Assembly: GCA_018649725.1 (NCBI GenBank)
Contig: JABIHH010000017.1
Coordinates: 48,542-112,541, forward strand
Source of the DNA: Rhodospirillaceae bacterium
GTDB taxonomy: Bacteria; Pseudomonadota; Alphaproteobacteria; Rhodospirillales; UBA2165
Reading direction: 5' to 3'
DNA length: 64,000 bases
Shown here: in pieces, positions 51,729 to 60,721 of the stretch
How positions within the stretch are numbered: the first letter of the stretch is position 1
Layout of the letters: each line of letters starts with the position of its first letter
The notes under the pieces: generated by a model
What the model saw: the letters and a program-made list of their open reading frames with translations, nothing else
Told to the model about the DNA's origin: nothing
Databases searched by the model: none
Made by a program: the position numbers and the translations under genes

Positions 51729-53057
51729 TTAGTGATCTTCGCCAGAAATGCTTGAATGGTGGAATTCGCCGACGCGGTAGTCGCCGACAGCTTCTTCCAT
51801 ATGTTCCATTTTGGTAAAGATGACAGGGCCGTCTTTGCCAACAAGTACGTTCTCTTCGAGACGACAAGTTTGCGGCAACCCTGGGTGACCAGCAAAAGTC
51901 TCAATGGCGAAGTACATGTTTTCTTTGATCTCAGCAGGATACTTCAGTGAGTAAGCCCGAGACATCCACATGCCCTCATACAAGGTAATGCCGATGGAGT
52001 GAGCAAACTGCTGCAACGTAACCGTACCGTATTTGTCATCGTCATATTCTGGGAATTTGGAAACAACGTCAGCAGAGGTATTACCCGGCTTCAGATTTTC
52101 CAGACCAGCATAGAGCGAGTCATAGGTTTCACGATAAAGATCGATTTCCTGCTGGGTCATCTTCGCGGCACATTTAAGCGTACGCACAAAGTCGATGTAA
52201 TAACCACCAGGTCCGACAGCGTTAATATCGATGATGATCAGATCACCCTGCTGGATGATTTTATCCGTTGCCCAACGACGATAAGGCGACGTGTTACCAC
52301 CAGAAGCAACGATGATGTCATAAATGATCTCACAATCGCGATCGAGCATGAATTTATGAACTTCAGCTTCAATTTGACGCTCTGTAACACCAGGCTTCAA
52401 CCATTCGTTTTTGATGTGCCACATAGCAGCATCACCAATAGAAGAAGCTTGCTTGAGAAGCTCTATCTCATCGCGGGTTTTAACCGTACGTGCGCGGGAG
52501 AATGCAGGCCAGCCGTTAACAACGTTTATGCCGGCTTTCTCGAACGCATGAAGCGCAGGCATATCGAAGTTATCAACACCGATTTTTTCTTTCTCAACGC
52601 CGTTCTCTTTGAGAACGTCAAGGATAGAAGCAACCATTTTATCAGCCATTTCGCCAACAGCGCCTTCAGCCCACTGCCACGTCATGGCAGGACGGATGCG
52701 ATCTTTCATCCAAGGTAGATCGATGATCGCACACTGCAGATCGGAACCAGCGGTTTCGAACAATACAGGCTCAGCATCGCGGCAGAGAACTGCATAACGA
52801 ATGTTGATGTTGTATTTCCAGTTGCCCTGGTAAGAACCAGTGATGTAGCGAATATTCGCTCCAGCAAATACAACCAATGCCCCCAAATCATCATTGGCCA
52901 TTTCGGCGCGTGCACGCTCTAAGCGTTCGTAGCGTAGGCGTTCGTGATCTACACGAAGCTGCCAGTCCGCACCCGTTGTTGAGTAAAGACGGCGTGGGTT
53001 AGTGTGATGTTCCTCTTGTAGGAACGTAGTGTCCATTTCGTAACCGGTGTACCCCAT
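51729..53057 (-). CDS. M24 family metallohydrolase (creatinase/aminopeptidase P fold)
   Basis: A 442 aa pita-bread-fold protein with an N-terminal creatinase-like domain (about 40-190) and a catalytic domain. The five metal ligands appear intact: Asp in LIIIDINAVG, Asp in YYIDFVRT, His in QQFAHSIG, Glu in YFAIETFAG and Glu in CRLEENVLV. Members include proline peptidases, creatinase and the DMSP lyase DddP; this one is not close enough to assign. GAGGAG precedes the ATG. A near-perfect GntR-type box lies 62 bp upstream and a strong terminator follows, so it probably belongs to the regulon. Confidence 0.88.
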   Translation of the reverse strand: MGYTGYEMDTTFLQEEHHTNPRRLYSTTGADWQLRVDHERLRYERLERARAEMANDDLGALVVFAGANIRYITGSYQGNWKYNINIRYAVLCRDAEPVLFETAGSDLQCAIIDLPWMKDRIRPAMTWQWAEGAVGEMADKMVASILDVLKENGVEKEKIGVDNFDMPALHAFEKAGINVVNGWPAFSRARTVKTRDEIELLKQASSIGDAAMWHIKNEWLKPGVTERQIEAEVHKFMLDRDCEIIYDIIVASGGNTSPYRRWATDKIIQQGDLIIIDINAVGPGGYYIDFVRTLKCAAKMTQQEIDLYRETYDSLYAGLENLKPGNTSADVVSKFPEYDDDKYGTVTLQQFAHSIGITLYEGMWMSRAYSLKYPAEIKENMYFAIETFAGHPGLPQTCRLEENVLVGKDGPVIFTKMEHMEEAVGDYRVGEFHHSSISGEDH

Positions 53058-53118
53058 AGGTAACTCCTCTTTAGGCAGAAAATTTATCTGTATAATTTTT
53101 TCGTTTCGACTTTATCGA

Positions 53119-53132
53119 GTCTTATAGAAGAC
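53119..53132. promoter_or_regulatory. GntR-type box 7 (M24 gene, one mismatch)
   Basis: GTCTTATAGAAGAC: the 14 bp palindrome with one central change (T to G), 62 bp before the M24 start. Confidence 0.65.
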
Positions 53133-53277
53133 GTGTTCATAAGATAATCGAGAGGGTGAATCAAGCAGCAAAACAGGGAATATTTGGGAATATTAGGGAA
53201 TAGCTGCCAAAAACATCACTTGGCTTTATCACAAATAGGTGTACGTCCGATAATTCGCAAAAGTTACCGAACGGTGC

Positions 53278-54273
53278 CTAAAGATTTATTGGCAAACCTT
53301 TTTCGGCGGACTGACAAATTGCTTCAAACACCGCTATATTTTCAAGCTTTTGCGCTTTGGTAAATGGATAGTCTTGGATACCTGCAATCGCATCGGCCCA
53401 AGCTTCGAAGTTGAGTTTCACCGTATCAACATATTGAAAGGTCTGAGTTTCGATCTCGCCTTCGGTGCGGCTAATGAACAGATCTGTCGGACCTTCTTCA
53501 CTGGGATGAGAATAATCCCGAGCCTCAACCCAGGCTTTCGAGCCAAATACCGCATAGCGCATATAAAGTGGGGTTTCTAAAATCGAGTTAAAAGCGCCGG
53601 TTGCGCCACTTTTAAAGCGCACACTAAAGTTTAGGATATCGCCATTGGCATTGGCCGGATTGCGGGTCGCGGTCAGCGCAAAAACCTGGGCGACCGGGCC
53701 AAACATATTGGCATAGGCGTCGGTGATATGAATACCGGTCGCCGTCATGGCAGCAGCCGGGCTTTCGGTTGACGACACCCGCCAATTACTGGCGTCAAGA
53801 TTAGCGAGCTTATCGTGACTGAAGTTACTTTCAACATGCATGATTTCGCCGAGCTCGCCGGAAGCAACCAGTTTCGCAATCTCCTGCATGGCAGGCTCGA
53901 ACCGGCGTTCATGACCAAGCCCCAATACAACGCCAGCCGCGTCACAAGCCTCGACCGAGCGCTCTGCACTGGCGAGCGTCAGCGCCAAAGGCTTCTCACA
54001 AAAGACATGCTTGCCCGCTTTCGCGGCCGCAATGATCTGCTCTTCGTGCAGACTATGCGGTGTCGCTAGGACAACGGCTTCGATATCAGCATCGTTTAAA
54101 ACATCAGCTAAATCTGCTGAAACAGTCAGCCCCGCAGCTTCAGCGATATCGGCTGTCGATTCCGGCGCAATATCGACGGCTCTGGAAAAACGAATTTTAT
54201 CGCTTTTGCCTTGTAGCGTCGTAACAATATGGCGGCCCCACCAACCGAGGCCAACAATGGCGGTATTTAACAC
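53278..54273 (-). CDS. Gfo/Idh/MocA family oxidoreductase (copy 3)
   Basis: A 331 aa NAD(P)-dependent dehydrogenase. Rossmann motif NTAIVGLGWWGRHIVTTL, family lysine motif CEKPLALTLA, and the active-site region GIHITDAYANMFG. The frame is open to a TTG at 54315, but a GTG at 54273 places the Rossmann strand right at the N-terminus and has AGGA about 10 bases upstream. It lies upstream of the M24 gene in the same direction, though separated by a 220 bp spacer with the GntR-type box. Confidence 0.88.
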   Translation of the reverse strand: MLNTAIVGLGWWGRHIVTTLQGKSDKIRFSRAVDIAPESTADIAEAAGLTVSADLADVLNDADIEAVVLATPHSLHEEQIIAAAKAGKHVFCEKPLALTLASAERSVEACDAAGVVLGLGHERRFEPAMQEIAKLVASGELGEIMHVESNFSHDKLANLDASNWRVSSTESPAAAMTATGIHITDAYANMFGPVAQVFALTATRNPANANGDILNFSVRFKSGATGAFNSILETPLYMRYAVFGSKAWVEARDYSHPSEEGPTDLFISRTEGEIETQTFQYVDTVKLNFEAWADAIAGIQDYPFTKAQKLENIAVFEAICQSAEKGLPINL

Positions 54274-54421
54274 GTAAATTTTGTCCTGAATATTTGGATG
54301 TATATGTGTCGCCAACCTAAATTTTTTAGCGCCTAACGCAACTTCTTTTTACCCTTTTTCCGCCGACGCCCCAAAAAACCCCTCTGGCCCCGCCATAGAC
54401 AAGATGTCGAGGAGAAAGGTA

Positions 54422-54748
54422 ATGAATGAACTATGCAAACCAGCAGGGCATACGCCTGTAAAGTACTTTGGCCATTTTTTGGGGCCCCATGATCAACTTG
54501 AAAGCCGCTACACCAAAACCATCTGGGTAGAGGTGGCAGCGATTGTCTACGCGCCAACATTTCATAATGTATTGGAGATATGGTGCGCGCGCATCCACGC
54601 GCCGGATTATCTCGAAGAGGACACTTTTGTTATGGATGACAGCGCCGAGCGCGTACTCCGCCGCGCCGCCCATTTTGTCACAGGGCTGGATTTAGGACTG
54701 ATGGAGATATCTGGAGAAACAGAGACGGTAAATAGAAAACCGGTCTAG
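54422..54748 (+). CDS. Small protein of unknown function
   Basis: A 108 aa predicted cytoplasmic protein that I do not recognise. It has a KYFGHFLGPHDQLESRYTKT segment, four cysteines or histidine-rich stretches of no known motif, and an amphipathic C-terminal part (ERVLRRAAHFVTGLDLGLME). The start at 54422 is preceded by GAGGAGAAAGG; an ATG at 54404 is in frame. Competing frames on the other strand have no such ribosome site. Medium confidence that it is real. Confidence 0.55.
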   Translation: MNELCKPAGHTPVKYFGHFLGPHDQLESRYTKTIWVEVAAIVYAPTFHNVLEIWCARIHAPDYLEEDTFVMDDSAERVLRRAAHFVTGLDLGLMEISGETETVNRKPV

Positions 54749-54786
54749 GGATGGGGTTCTATATCATGTCCTCAGAATCTTCCAAA

Positions 54787-55743
54787 TCAGATCTTTTTGG
54801 CAAGATTCAATGCTAGTCGCCGGGCAAAATCAATCTCACGCCAAACTTCAATGGGTGAGCCATGGCCCATTCTTCGTGGAATATCCAGGGTCGTCAGCTT
54901 TCCGTTCAGTCGATTCATCTCAATGAGGTCAGCCAAAATTATACCGACAACTTTATTCACCGTATCTGGAATTATGAGCCCGGTTTCTAATTTGGGCGCC
55001 AGCACGCCGCCTTCGATACGGCTCGGTAGCTTTTTCTCAACTTCATTGAGCACTTCAATTAACTTAAACACTTCTTGATAAACTTTGATCGGACGTTTCA
55101 AGTTAATTCCAGAAACCGGACGCTTTGATAAATCATCGCATTTATAAGATTTGCACAAATTTGAAAGCAGATGAACAATCATTTGAGCCCGTTGAAGAAC
55201 GTCGGGAGGTTGAACCGATGGGGCGCCAAGTTGCCGCAGCAAAAGCTCAACCCTATCGAGGGCGACATACACATTAATCGGCTGTTTATTTTTATACTTG
55301 CTCGATGGTTTATCAGCCGGCGAAAGACCAACCGCAGATTTAACATCGCCAACTCTTTGGTTAATTATTTTAACCAATGCCATCACCTGAACCGGTGTAT
55401 ATTTTTCAATCCTGATCACGCCTGTTGGCTTGGCCTTTAAGCTGTTTAAATTTAACAAAGCTGAGATTTGGCGTTCGACATCTAATACCCGTTGAAAAAC
55501 ATGACGCGGATAATAATCGCGACTGTCCAATTCCCGGGGCACTTTTATATTCGATAGATTGCCAAGATTTCTTTTGTATATTTGTGACAGTCGATCACTT
55601 ATCAATGACACTCGAGCATAGACGGTATCAGGACTAACTATTTCTTGAGCCATCGCTGGTGCCGCAAATATACCTGAGGACATAAGCAGCAACAGAGCAA
55701 TTGTCGGCCAAGTTTTCACGTTATCGATACTCCACTCAATCAT
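54787..55743 (-). CDS. Exported helical-repeat protein of unknown function
   Basis: A 318 aa protein with a signal peptide (TWPTIALLLLMSSGIFAAPAMA, cleavage near residue 32). The mature part is a series of about six related helical units of roughly 45-55 residues, each starting with a Pro-x-x-Val-(Tyr/Trp/Met)-type turn: PRHVFQRVLDVERQ, TPVQVMALVKIINQR, PINVYVALDRVELLLR, PPDVLQRAQMIVHLL, PIKVYQEVFKLIEVL and PIEVWREIDFARRL. Probably a periplasmic scaffold or adaptor. I cannot assign a family. Confidence 0.75.
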   Translation of the reverse strand: MIEWSIDNVKTWPTIALLLLMSSGIFAAPAMAQEIVSPDTVYARVSLISDRLSQIYKRNLGNLSNIKVPRELDSRDYYPRHVFQRVLDVERQISALLNLNSLKAKPTGVIRIEKYTPVQVMALVKIINQRVGDVKSAVGLSPADKPSSKYKNKQPINVYVALDRVELLLRQLGAPSVQPPDVLQRAQMIVHLLSNLCKSYKCDDLSKRPVSGINLKRPIKVYQEVFKLIEVLNEVEKKLPSRIEGGVLAPKLETGLIIPDTVNKVVGIILADLIEMNRLNGKLTTLDIPRRMGHGSPIEVWREIDFARRLALNLAKKI

Positions 55744-55825
55744 CCGATTTTACCTATTTGAAATTTTATTCAAATGCGTAAAAATGAACCTACAGATTTC
55801 GGCTCATTTTAATATAAGTGGGAAT

Positions 55826-56632
55826 TTATAAACCAAAACCAAGCTCGATCAAACCAAGGTCTATACTGGTTTCACCGGCCAGCGGGATTTCAATCGGTGC
55901 ATGGCCGTCATGGTGTATGATGAGGATACGGCCGGCAAGTTCTGTGAGGCCGTCAAATTCGAAATCACCAAAAATATCGGTAACAGTAGAGTGCTCTTCA
56001 GTGTCACTTTTTAACACCACCGTGACGTTTGCAGCACATTCTTCACCGTCCTCACTTTTTATCACCACTTCACCGGTGACAAAATTTTTGGGCAAGCCAG
56101 CATATTTAACCGCCGGGTCCAATCCAAACTCAGGGTGCAGTTTTTCGCCTTCATCCAGGCGATCTCCCGCCAATTGAATGGCCGCAACCGGGCAGGCTTC
56201 GATACAACGAGGCTCACCTCCTGCTTCCAGAAGATGGGCGCAGAACGTGCATTTCTGCGCCAGCGCTTTTTCGGCGTTCCAAAAAATGACGCCATAAGGA
56301 CAAGAATCGACGATCGCCTTCTGGCCCTTGGCTTTTTCCGGATCAATGATGACAATGCCGTCATCGCGCCGGTAAACCGCGCCATCGGTTGACGCCTCGA
56401 TGCACGGCGCATCCTCGCATTGCTGGCACATGATGGGGATATAGGAGACTTTGAGCTTAGGGAAAGTACCGCGCTCAATTTCTTCGACCCGCATCCAGCT
56501 TTGCGACGCTGGTGGTTGGGCGGCTGACAAAGGTAGATAGTCATTGCCGGTATACTCGTCGCGGCACGCCAGGAAACAGGCATAGCAGCCCGTGCATTTA
56601 TCGACATCGACTTTCATGGTTGGCTGGCTCAT
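55826..56632 (-). CDS. Pyrogallol hydroxytransferase-like FeS subunit
   Basis: A 268 aa electron-transfer subunit. Twelve cysteines in the first 150 residues (CTGCYACFLAC, CQQCEDAPC, DSCP, CTFC, CIEAC) suit three [4Fe-4S] clusters rather than four, and a C-terminal Ig-like domain (GEVVIKSEDGEECAANVTVV to the end) follows. Both features, and the length, match the small subunit of Pelobacter transhydroxylase. The start at 56632 overlaps the alpha-subunit stop (ATGA) with GGGAGGG upstream. No Tat signal, so cytoplasmic. Confidence 0.88.
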   Translation of the reverse strand: MSQPTMKVDVDKCTGCYACFLACRDEYTGNDYLPLSAAQPPASQSWMRVEEIERGTFPKLKVSYIPIMCQQCEDAPCIEASTDGAVYRRDDGIVIIDPEKAKGQKAIVDSCPYGVIFWNAEKALAQKCTFCAHLLEAGGEPRCIEACPVAAIQLAGDRLDEGEKLHPEFGLDPAVKYAGLPKNFVTGEVVIKSEDGEECAANVTVVLKSDTEEHSTVTDIFGDFEFDGLTELAGRILIIHHDGHAPIEIPLAGETSIDLGLIELGFGL

Positions 56633-59151
56633 ATCTGGCCCTCCCATTTTTCAATCTCGATCAGGCAGGAATTGGGTGCCATGCCGGGCGCATTTTTCGA
56701 CAGTAATCTGGACGAAGTCAGCATATTGACGCAGCCTCCGCGGTCGATCGAGTTGGGGTCGCCCGGATCAAGCGGATCATAGACGGCAGACGATGCATAG
56801 GCATGAATGACGCTGGGTCGCACGCGGCCCGTAACCACAGCGCAGCACAACACGCCGGCACGATCATTATATAGCTTTACAATATCACCATCTTTAATGC
56901 CACGGGCGGCGGCATCATCCGGATGCAGCCGTGCCGGCCAATAGGCGTAGCCGTTCTTCTTGATGCGGTGGCCCGGAATATCATCCAATGACGGCGTGTG
57001 CTTGTCGTAATGGGTATGGAAGGTGAAGCGCGGGTGCGGCGATAATAACTGCAGCGGATATTTTCCCGCCAGTGGTGATTTATGGCCCTCCCAGCTGTCA
57101 ATATAATGCGGCATCACCGGGCGTTCTTGATCGTCTGGAAAATGTTCGCTGAGGCTCTCCGAGACAAACTCAATCTTGCCACTATACGTGCCAAGCTGGT
57201 TGGCTTCTTCTGTAAGACGCTTTGGATTACCAAGATCGGGCGTATCGCAATTCCGGTCCTCAGCAAACCATCTAAGGCTCGGGGTAGATTTATAATCTTC
57301 CGGCACATTGATGATGTAGTAGCCCTTCTCGTCGAACTCCTCCCAGCTGATATGCTTGGGCAGATCGGAAATATCGAAGAAGGCTTTGGCCCAGTCTTTG
57401 TCCGATTTGCCTTCGGTAAACTCCTCACCAAAGCCCAGCTTGTCAGCCAGCAGGGAGAAAATATCATAATCGGATTTTGACTCCCACAATGGCTCGATAC
57501 ATTTTTGCTGGCGAACAATAACCCTAAAATTACAGCCGTTAGACGCGTGCTGGGTGTAGCCGTTCCCGGTGCCCCATTCTCCGACATCTTCGCGCTCCAT
57601 ATGTGTGCAGGCCGGCAGGATAATATCTGCCATTCTAGTCTCGCTTTGCCACCAGCAATCCTGGTTGACAACAAATTCGAGCTTGGGACTTTGGTACATT
57701 TCGGCCCATTTAGAAGTGTCGTTCATCGTGCCCATAAAGGAGCCGCCATAGCGGTACCAGAGCTTGATCTCAGAGCAGCCTTCGGCGGGATAAGTGTAGG
57801 GCTTAAACTGTTGCTCCAGAGAATTGCCGCAAAAGCCTTCACCTACCCAGCTATAAGGCGGATTAAGAATAGCATCCGGTACATCCGGTCGGTAAAGCCG
57901 CTGGGCCGTTGGATTAACCGGCGTCTGATCAGCCGCCTTTGATGTACTCATCCGGCCATCGGGATCGGCATAGCCCGGGAAATAAATCGAAGCATCAAAC
58001 GGCGCGCCCATAGTCGTGCCCCAAATACTGACGCCCGGCTTACCCAAACCTTGCATTGCTTGCAGCAAAACCATCATGCGTGCCCATTCGGTGCCAAAGG
58101 CTTGCCGGCACGCTCCGCCCTCACCGCCTCTGGAGCCGCCCGCCAAAACTGTGCGCTTTTTCGCCCATTGCCGGGCCAGCGCCACGATCGTGCGGGCCGG
58201 CACATCACATTCTTCAGCCGCCCATTTAGGTGTTTTAGGTTTGCCGTCCTCTGAGCCCAACACATAAGCTTTGAAGTTTTCGAAGCCCACGGTGCGGCTT
58301 TCGATATAGGCTTTGTCATAGGTCTCTTCGGTCAACCAGACATAAGCGATCGCCATCGCCATTGCGGTATCGGTACCAAGCCGGGGCGCGATCCATTTGC
58401 CTTCCATCGCGGTTGCCGTGTAATTTTGGAAAGGGTCGATAAAGACCATTTCGACGCCTTTATCTTTGAGCCATTGCCGCCAGATCGCACTATCTTGTCC
58501 GGTGTAAATGCCCCGCGTGCTATCGGGATCATTTGACCAATAGACAATCATCTCGGCGTTTTTGAGACCATCTTCCAGGAGATCATATTGCTCCGGCATG
58601 CCGAGGCGCCAATAAAAGCCGTAGGTGTGCGTCGCGCCCCAATGCCAGCCTTCCCAGCTATCGGGATTATCAAAGACCGGGGTGTAGCCGAGCTTATTAA
58701 AGAACCGCCAAAACGGCCCCATCTTATAGCCGACAATGCCCCAATTGTGATGCGACGAGGTCATGCCGGAAATGGCGGAGGAGCCGTAGGTATCTGAGAC
58801 CCGCGTGATCTCCTTGGCGATCAAATCCGAGGCTTCTTCCCAGCTGATCCGCTCATAGCCGGATTTTCCGCGGTTTTGTGGATTGCGGTCGCCATTGGGG
58901 TCAAAATCCACCCGCTTCATTGGGTATTTGATGCGATTTTCCGAATAAATCCGCTCACGCTCGGCAAAAGTGAACGGCGAGAGATTGAATTTTTTGGGTG
59001 GTGAATAGGTTTTTCCATTCGCCTCGATCGACCACGGCTTAAAGTCATCCGGATCGGCTACCAATGGGCGCACTCGAATAATCTGACCGTCTCTGACGGT
59101 GACGGTAACTGGCCCCGCATTGGTGAGATTGGTGTAAGTTTGCTCGGTCAT
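56629..59151 (-). CDS. Pyrogallol hydroxytransferase-like molybdopterin subunit
   Basis: An 840 aa DMSO-reductase-superfamily protein without the N-terminal [4Fe-4S] cysteine motif and without a Tat leader. Candidate active-site residues are His134/135 (SSHHNWG), Asp164-Ser165 (VFDNPDSWEG) and Tyr394 (YFPGYADPD); their spacings (30 and 230 residues) equal those I recall for His144, Asp174/Ser175 and Tyr404 of Pelobacter acidigallici transhydroxylase. Resorcinol hydroxylase is another relative. It probably hydroxylates or transhydroxylates a phenolic ring in the cytoplasm. The ATG at 59151 is chosen over a TTG at 59163. Confidence 0.87.
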   Translation of the reverse strand: MTEQTYTNLTNAGPVTVTVRDGQIIRVRPLVADPDDFKPWSIEANGKTYSPPKKFNLSPFTFAERERIYSENRIKYPMKRVDFDPNGDRNPQNRGKSGYERISWEEASDLIAKEITRVSDTYGSSAISGMTSSHHNWGIVGYKMGPFWRFFNKLGYTPVFDNPDSWEGWHWGATHTYGFYWRLGMPEQYDLLEDGLKNAEMIVYWSNDPDSTRGIYTGQDSAIWRQWLKDKGVEMVFIDPFQNYTATAMEGKWIAPRLGTDTAMAMAIAYVWLTEETYDKAYIESRTVGFENFKAYVLGSEDGKPKTPKWAAEECDVPARTIVALARQWAKKRTVLAGGSRGGEGGACRQAFGTEWARMMVLLQAMQGLGKPGVSIWGTTMGAPFDASIYFPGYADPDGRMSTSKAADQTPVNPTAQRLYRPDVPDAILNPPYSWVGEGFCGNSLEQQFKPYTYPAEGCSEIKLWYRYGGSFMGTMNDTSKWAEMYQSPKLEFVVNQDCWWQSETRMADIILPACTHMEREDVGEWGTGNGYTQHASNGCNFRVIVRQQKCIEPLWESKSDYDIFSLLADKLGFGEEFTEGKSDKDWAKAFFDISDLPKHISWEEFDEKGYYIINVPEDYKSTPSLRWFAEDRNCDTPDLGNPKRLTEEANQLGTYSGKIEFVSESLSEHFPDDQERPVMPHYIDSWEGHKSPLAGKYPLQLLSPHPRFTFHTHYDKHTPSLDDIPGHRIKKNGYAYWPARLHPDDAAARGIKDGDIVKLYNDRAGVLCCAVVTGRVRPSVIHAYASSAVYDPLDPGDPNSIDRGGCVNMLTSSRLLSKNAPGMAPNSCLIEIEKWEGQI

Positions 59152-59397
59152 TTTTTGTTCCAATCGGCGAAGAGTATCATATATTTCTCAAACCAATGAT
59201 GATTGATGATCCTGACCACGTCCAATGGTAGATTGCACCATTCCCATAACCTGTAGTTATTTCTACTAATTAATAATCAGGTTTTCTGCGAGTCTCTATT
59301 ATAAAAATCGTTCAAGTATTACCCTACAGAATAGCAAAGCACTGGTTACACGTCCCAAGAAGGAGGGCATCGGGGAAATATTTTCAAATCGGCGATA

Positions 59398-59814
59398 TCA
59401 GGAATGCGCCTTAGCAAAGTCGTGGTAAGCCATGTCTTCTTTTAAGATGTGCTCGCTCCACCAATAGTTCAGATAGTCGGAAACTTCTTTGACCAATTTG
59501 GTGTCGCCCTTTTGAAGTTGGCTATGAAGGTCAGCTAGTCTTTCCTTCATTTCAACATGGGTAGAGAGATGCTGGTTCAAATCAGGATAGTTGATTTGGC
59601 GCATATAGGCTTCTTCTTGCACGAAATGACGATTGCAGTATTTGATCAAATCCTCAATCAACAAATCCAGATATTCGGCATCAGAGTCTGAGATTTCATA
59701 ATCAAAATCCGCCATCGAGTGATAGCGAAAATCATTGATCAGTTCGAAAATCTCACGATGGTCATCGTCGAGGTTGTTATTACCAACGCTAAATTCTGAT
59801 ACCCAGTCCATCAT
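59398..59814 (-). CDS. Bacteriohemerythrin
   Basis: A 138 aa single-domain hemerythrin that binds O2 at a di-iron site. Ligands are visible in order: DDDHREIFELIND, CNRHFVQEEAYM, HLSTHVEM and WWSEHILKEDMAYHD. GAGGA precedes the ATG. It could store or sense O2, or protect oxygen-sensitive enzymes such as the molybdenum/FeS pair nearby. Confidence 0.93.
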   Translation of the reverse strand: MMDWVSEFSVGNNNLDDDHREIFELINDFRYHSMADFDYEISDSDAEYLDLLIEDLIKYCNRHFVQEEAYMRQINYPDLNQHLSTHVEMKERLADLHSQLQKGDTKLVKEVSDYLNYWWSEHILKEDMAYHDFAKAHS

Positions 59815-59945
59815 CTAAATCCTCAGCTCAATACGAAACGAGCGGCCCTTTTCGGGCCTGTTCCCTATTGTAGGAAATATACGATGGAAAATGATTGATT
59901 ATTATCAAGTACTATTGGCGAATTTTTAGATTCTGGCCCTGGGCA

Positions 59946-60257
59946 TTATGATTTCTTCTTTGACTTTGCATAAGCCAGGGCTTCCTTGAGATAGGCTTCG
60001 TAATCATCTTCAAATTCCTGGGGGATCAGCACCCATTCCTTGAATTTTTTCTTAGTAAAATTGAACTCCATGCCCAGGCCGTTTTCGATCAGTTCATCAA
60101 CGCGTTTGGGCGAGACTTTGATGATCAGGCAATCTTCACGTACAAACATCATACCGATAAAATCACCTTTGTAACGGAGACAGGGCGATTTCATCATGGT
60201 TGATTGCTCCACGTCCTCCAGCCGGACCATTTTGTCGGCGATATCTTCGTAAGTCAT
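59946..60257 (-). CDS. TfoX N-terminal/YjbR-like small protein
   Basis: A 103 aa cytoplasmic protein. The central block YKGDFIGMMFVREDCLIIKVS followed by GLGMEFNFTKKKFKEWVLIP resembles the TfoX N-terminal or MmcQ/YjbR fold; I cannot decide which. It starts within the stop of the EVE-like gene (ATGA), so they are co-translated. Confidence 0.7.
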   Translation of the reverse strand: MTYEDIADKMVRLEDVEQSTMMKSPCLRYKGDFIGMMFVREDCLIIKVSPKRVDELIENGLGMEFNFTKKKFKEWVLIPQEFEDDYEAYLKEALAYAKSKKKS

Positions 60258-60670
60258 CCTGTAACTCCCTGAATATAGGTCAATAAGGCCGGGTTGTTTT
60301 CCAATTTGCGCGGCCCCATCAGCATGCCGTTCAGGCCATTCGGTTTGAGAAATTCGAGCGACAACAGTGATCCTTTATCCAAAGCGATCCGTTTGCTGAC
60401 TTTAAGCTTCATAAACAGCTTATCTTTTTTTGACCCCTCCGGTGCTTTGAGGAAAAATGGCCGCACCTTATCGAGCACAGCACTTTCCGCCAGCCCGATT
60501 TCTTTAACATAACAGACGAAGCCGAGCTGCTTATGAGGAGCGGCGAGATAGATATAGACGGTGTCATCAACCGCCACTTTCGAGCTGATCGGCCAGAAGG
60601 TTTCCTTTTCAGCAAAGGCGCCCAAGACGTCATAAAACTTGGTGTTTGCCGGATAAAGCCAGTGGGTCAT
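60254..60670 (-). CDS. EVE/PUA-like domain protein
   Basis: A 138 aa protein that appears to be one EVE-type PUA-like domain: HWLYPANTKFYDVLGAF, FWPISSKVAVDDTVYIYLA and KQLGFVCYVKEIG. EVE domains bind modified nucleobases in DNA or RNA. Ribosome site GGGGCGG. Coupled to the TfoX/YjbR-like gene; the pair might form a small nucleic-acid-related module, which is inference. Confidence 0.75.
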   Translation of the reverse strand: MTHWLYPANTKFYDVLGAFAEKETFWPISSKVAVDDTVYIYLAAPHKQLGFVCYVKEIGLAESAVLDKVRPFFLKAPEGSKKDKLFMKLKVSKRIALDKGSLLSLEFLKPNGLNGMLMGPRKLENNPALLTYIQGVTG

Positions 60671-60721
60671 TACCGCCCCTATTTTGATTTTATGGTTACG
60701 CGGATTAAAAACGCTTAAATG

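Noticed and set aside
51999..52718. 239-codon open frame antisense to the M24 gene
   Set aside because: Shadow frame; the M24 gene has an intact metal site, ribosome site and terminator.
51729..53057. DMSP lyase DddP
   Set aside because: It shares the M24 fold and metal ligands, but the N-terminal region and the residue after the first Asp (DIN rather than the D-x-D I recall for DddP) differ; identity cannot be supported.
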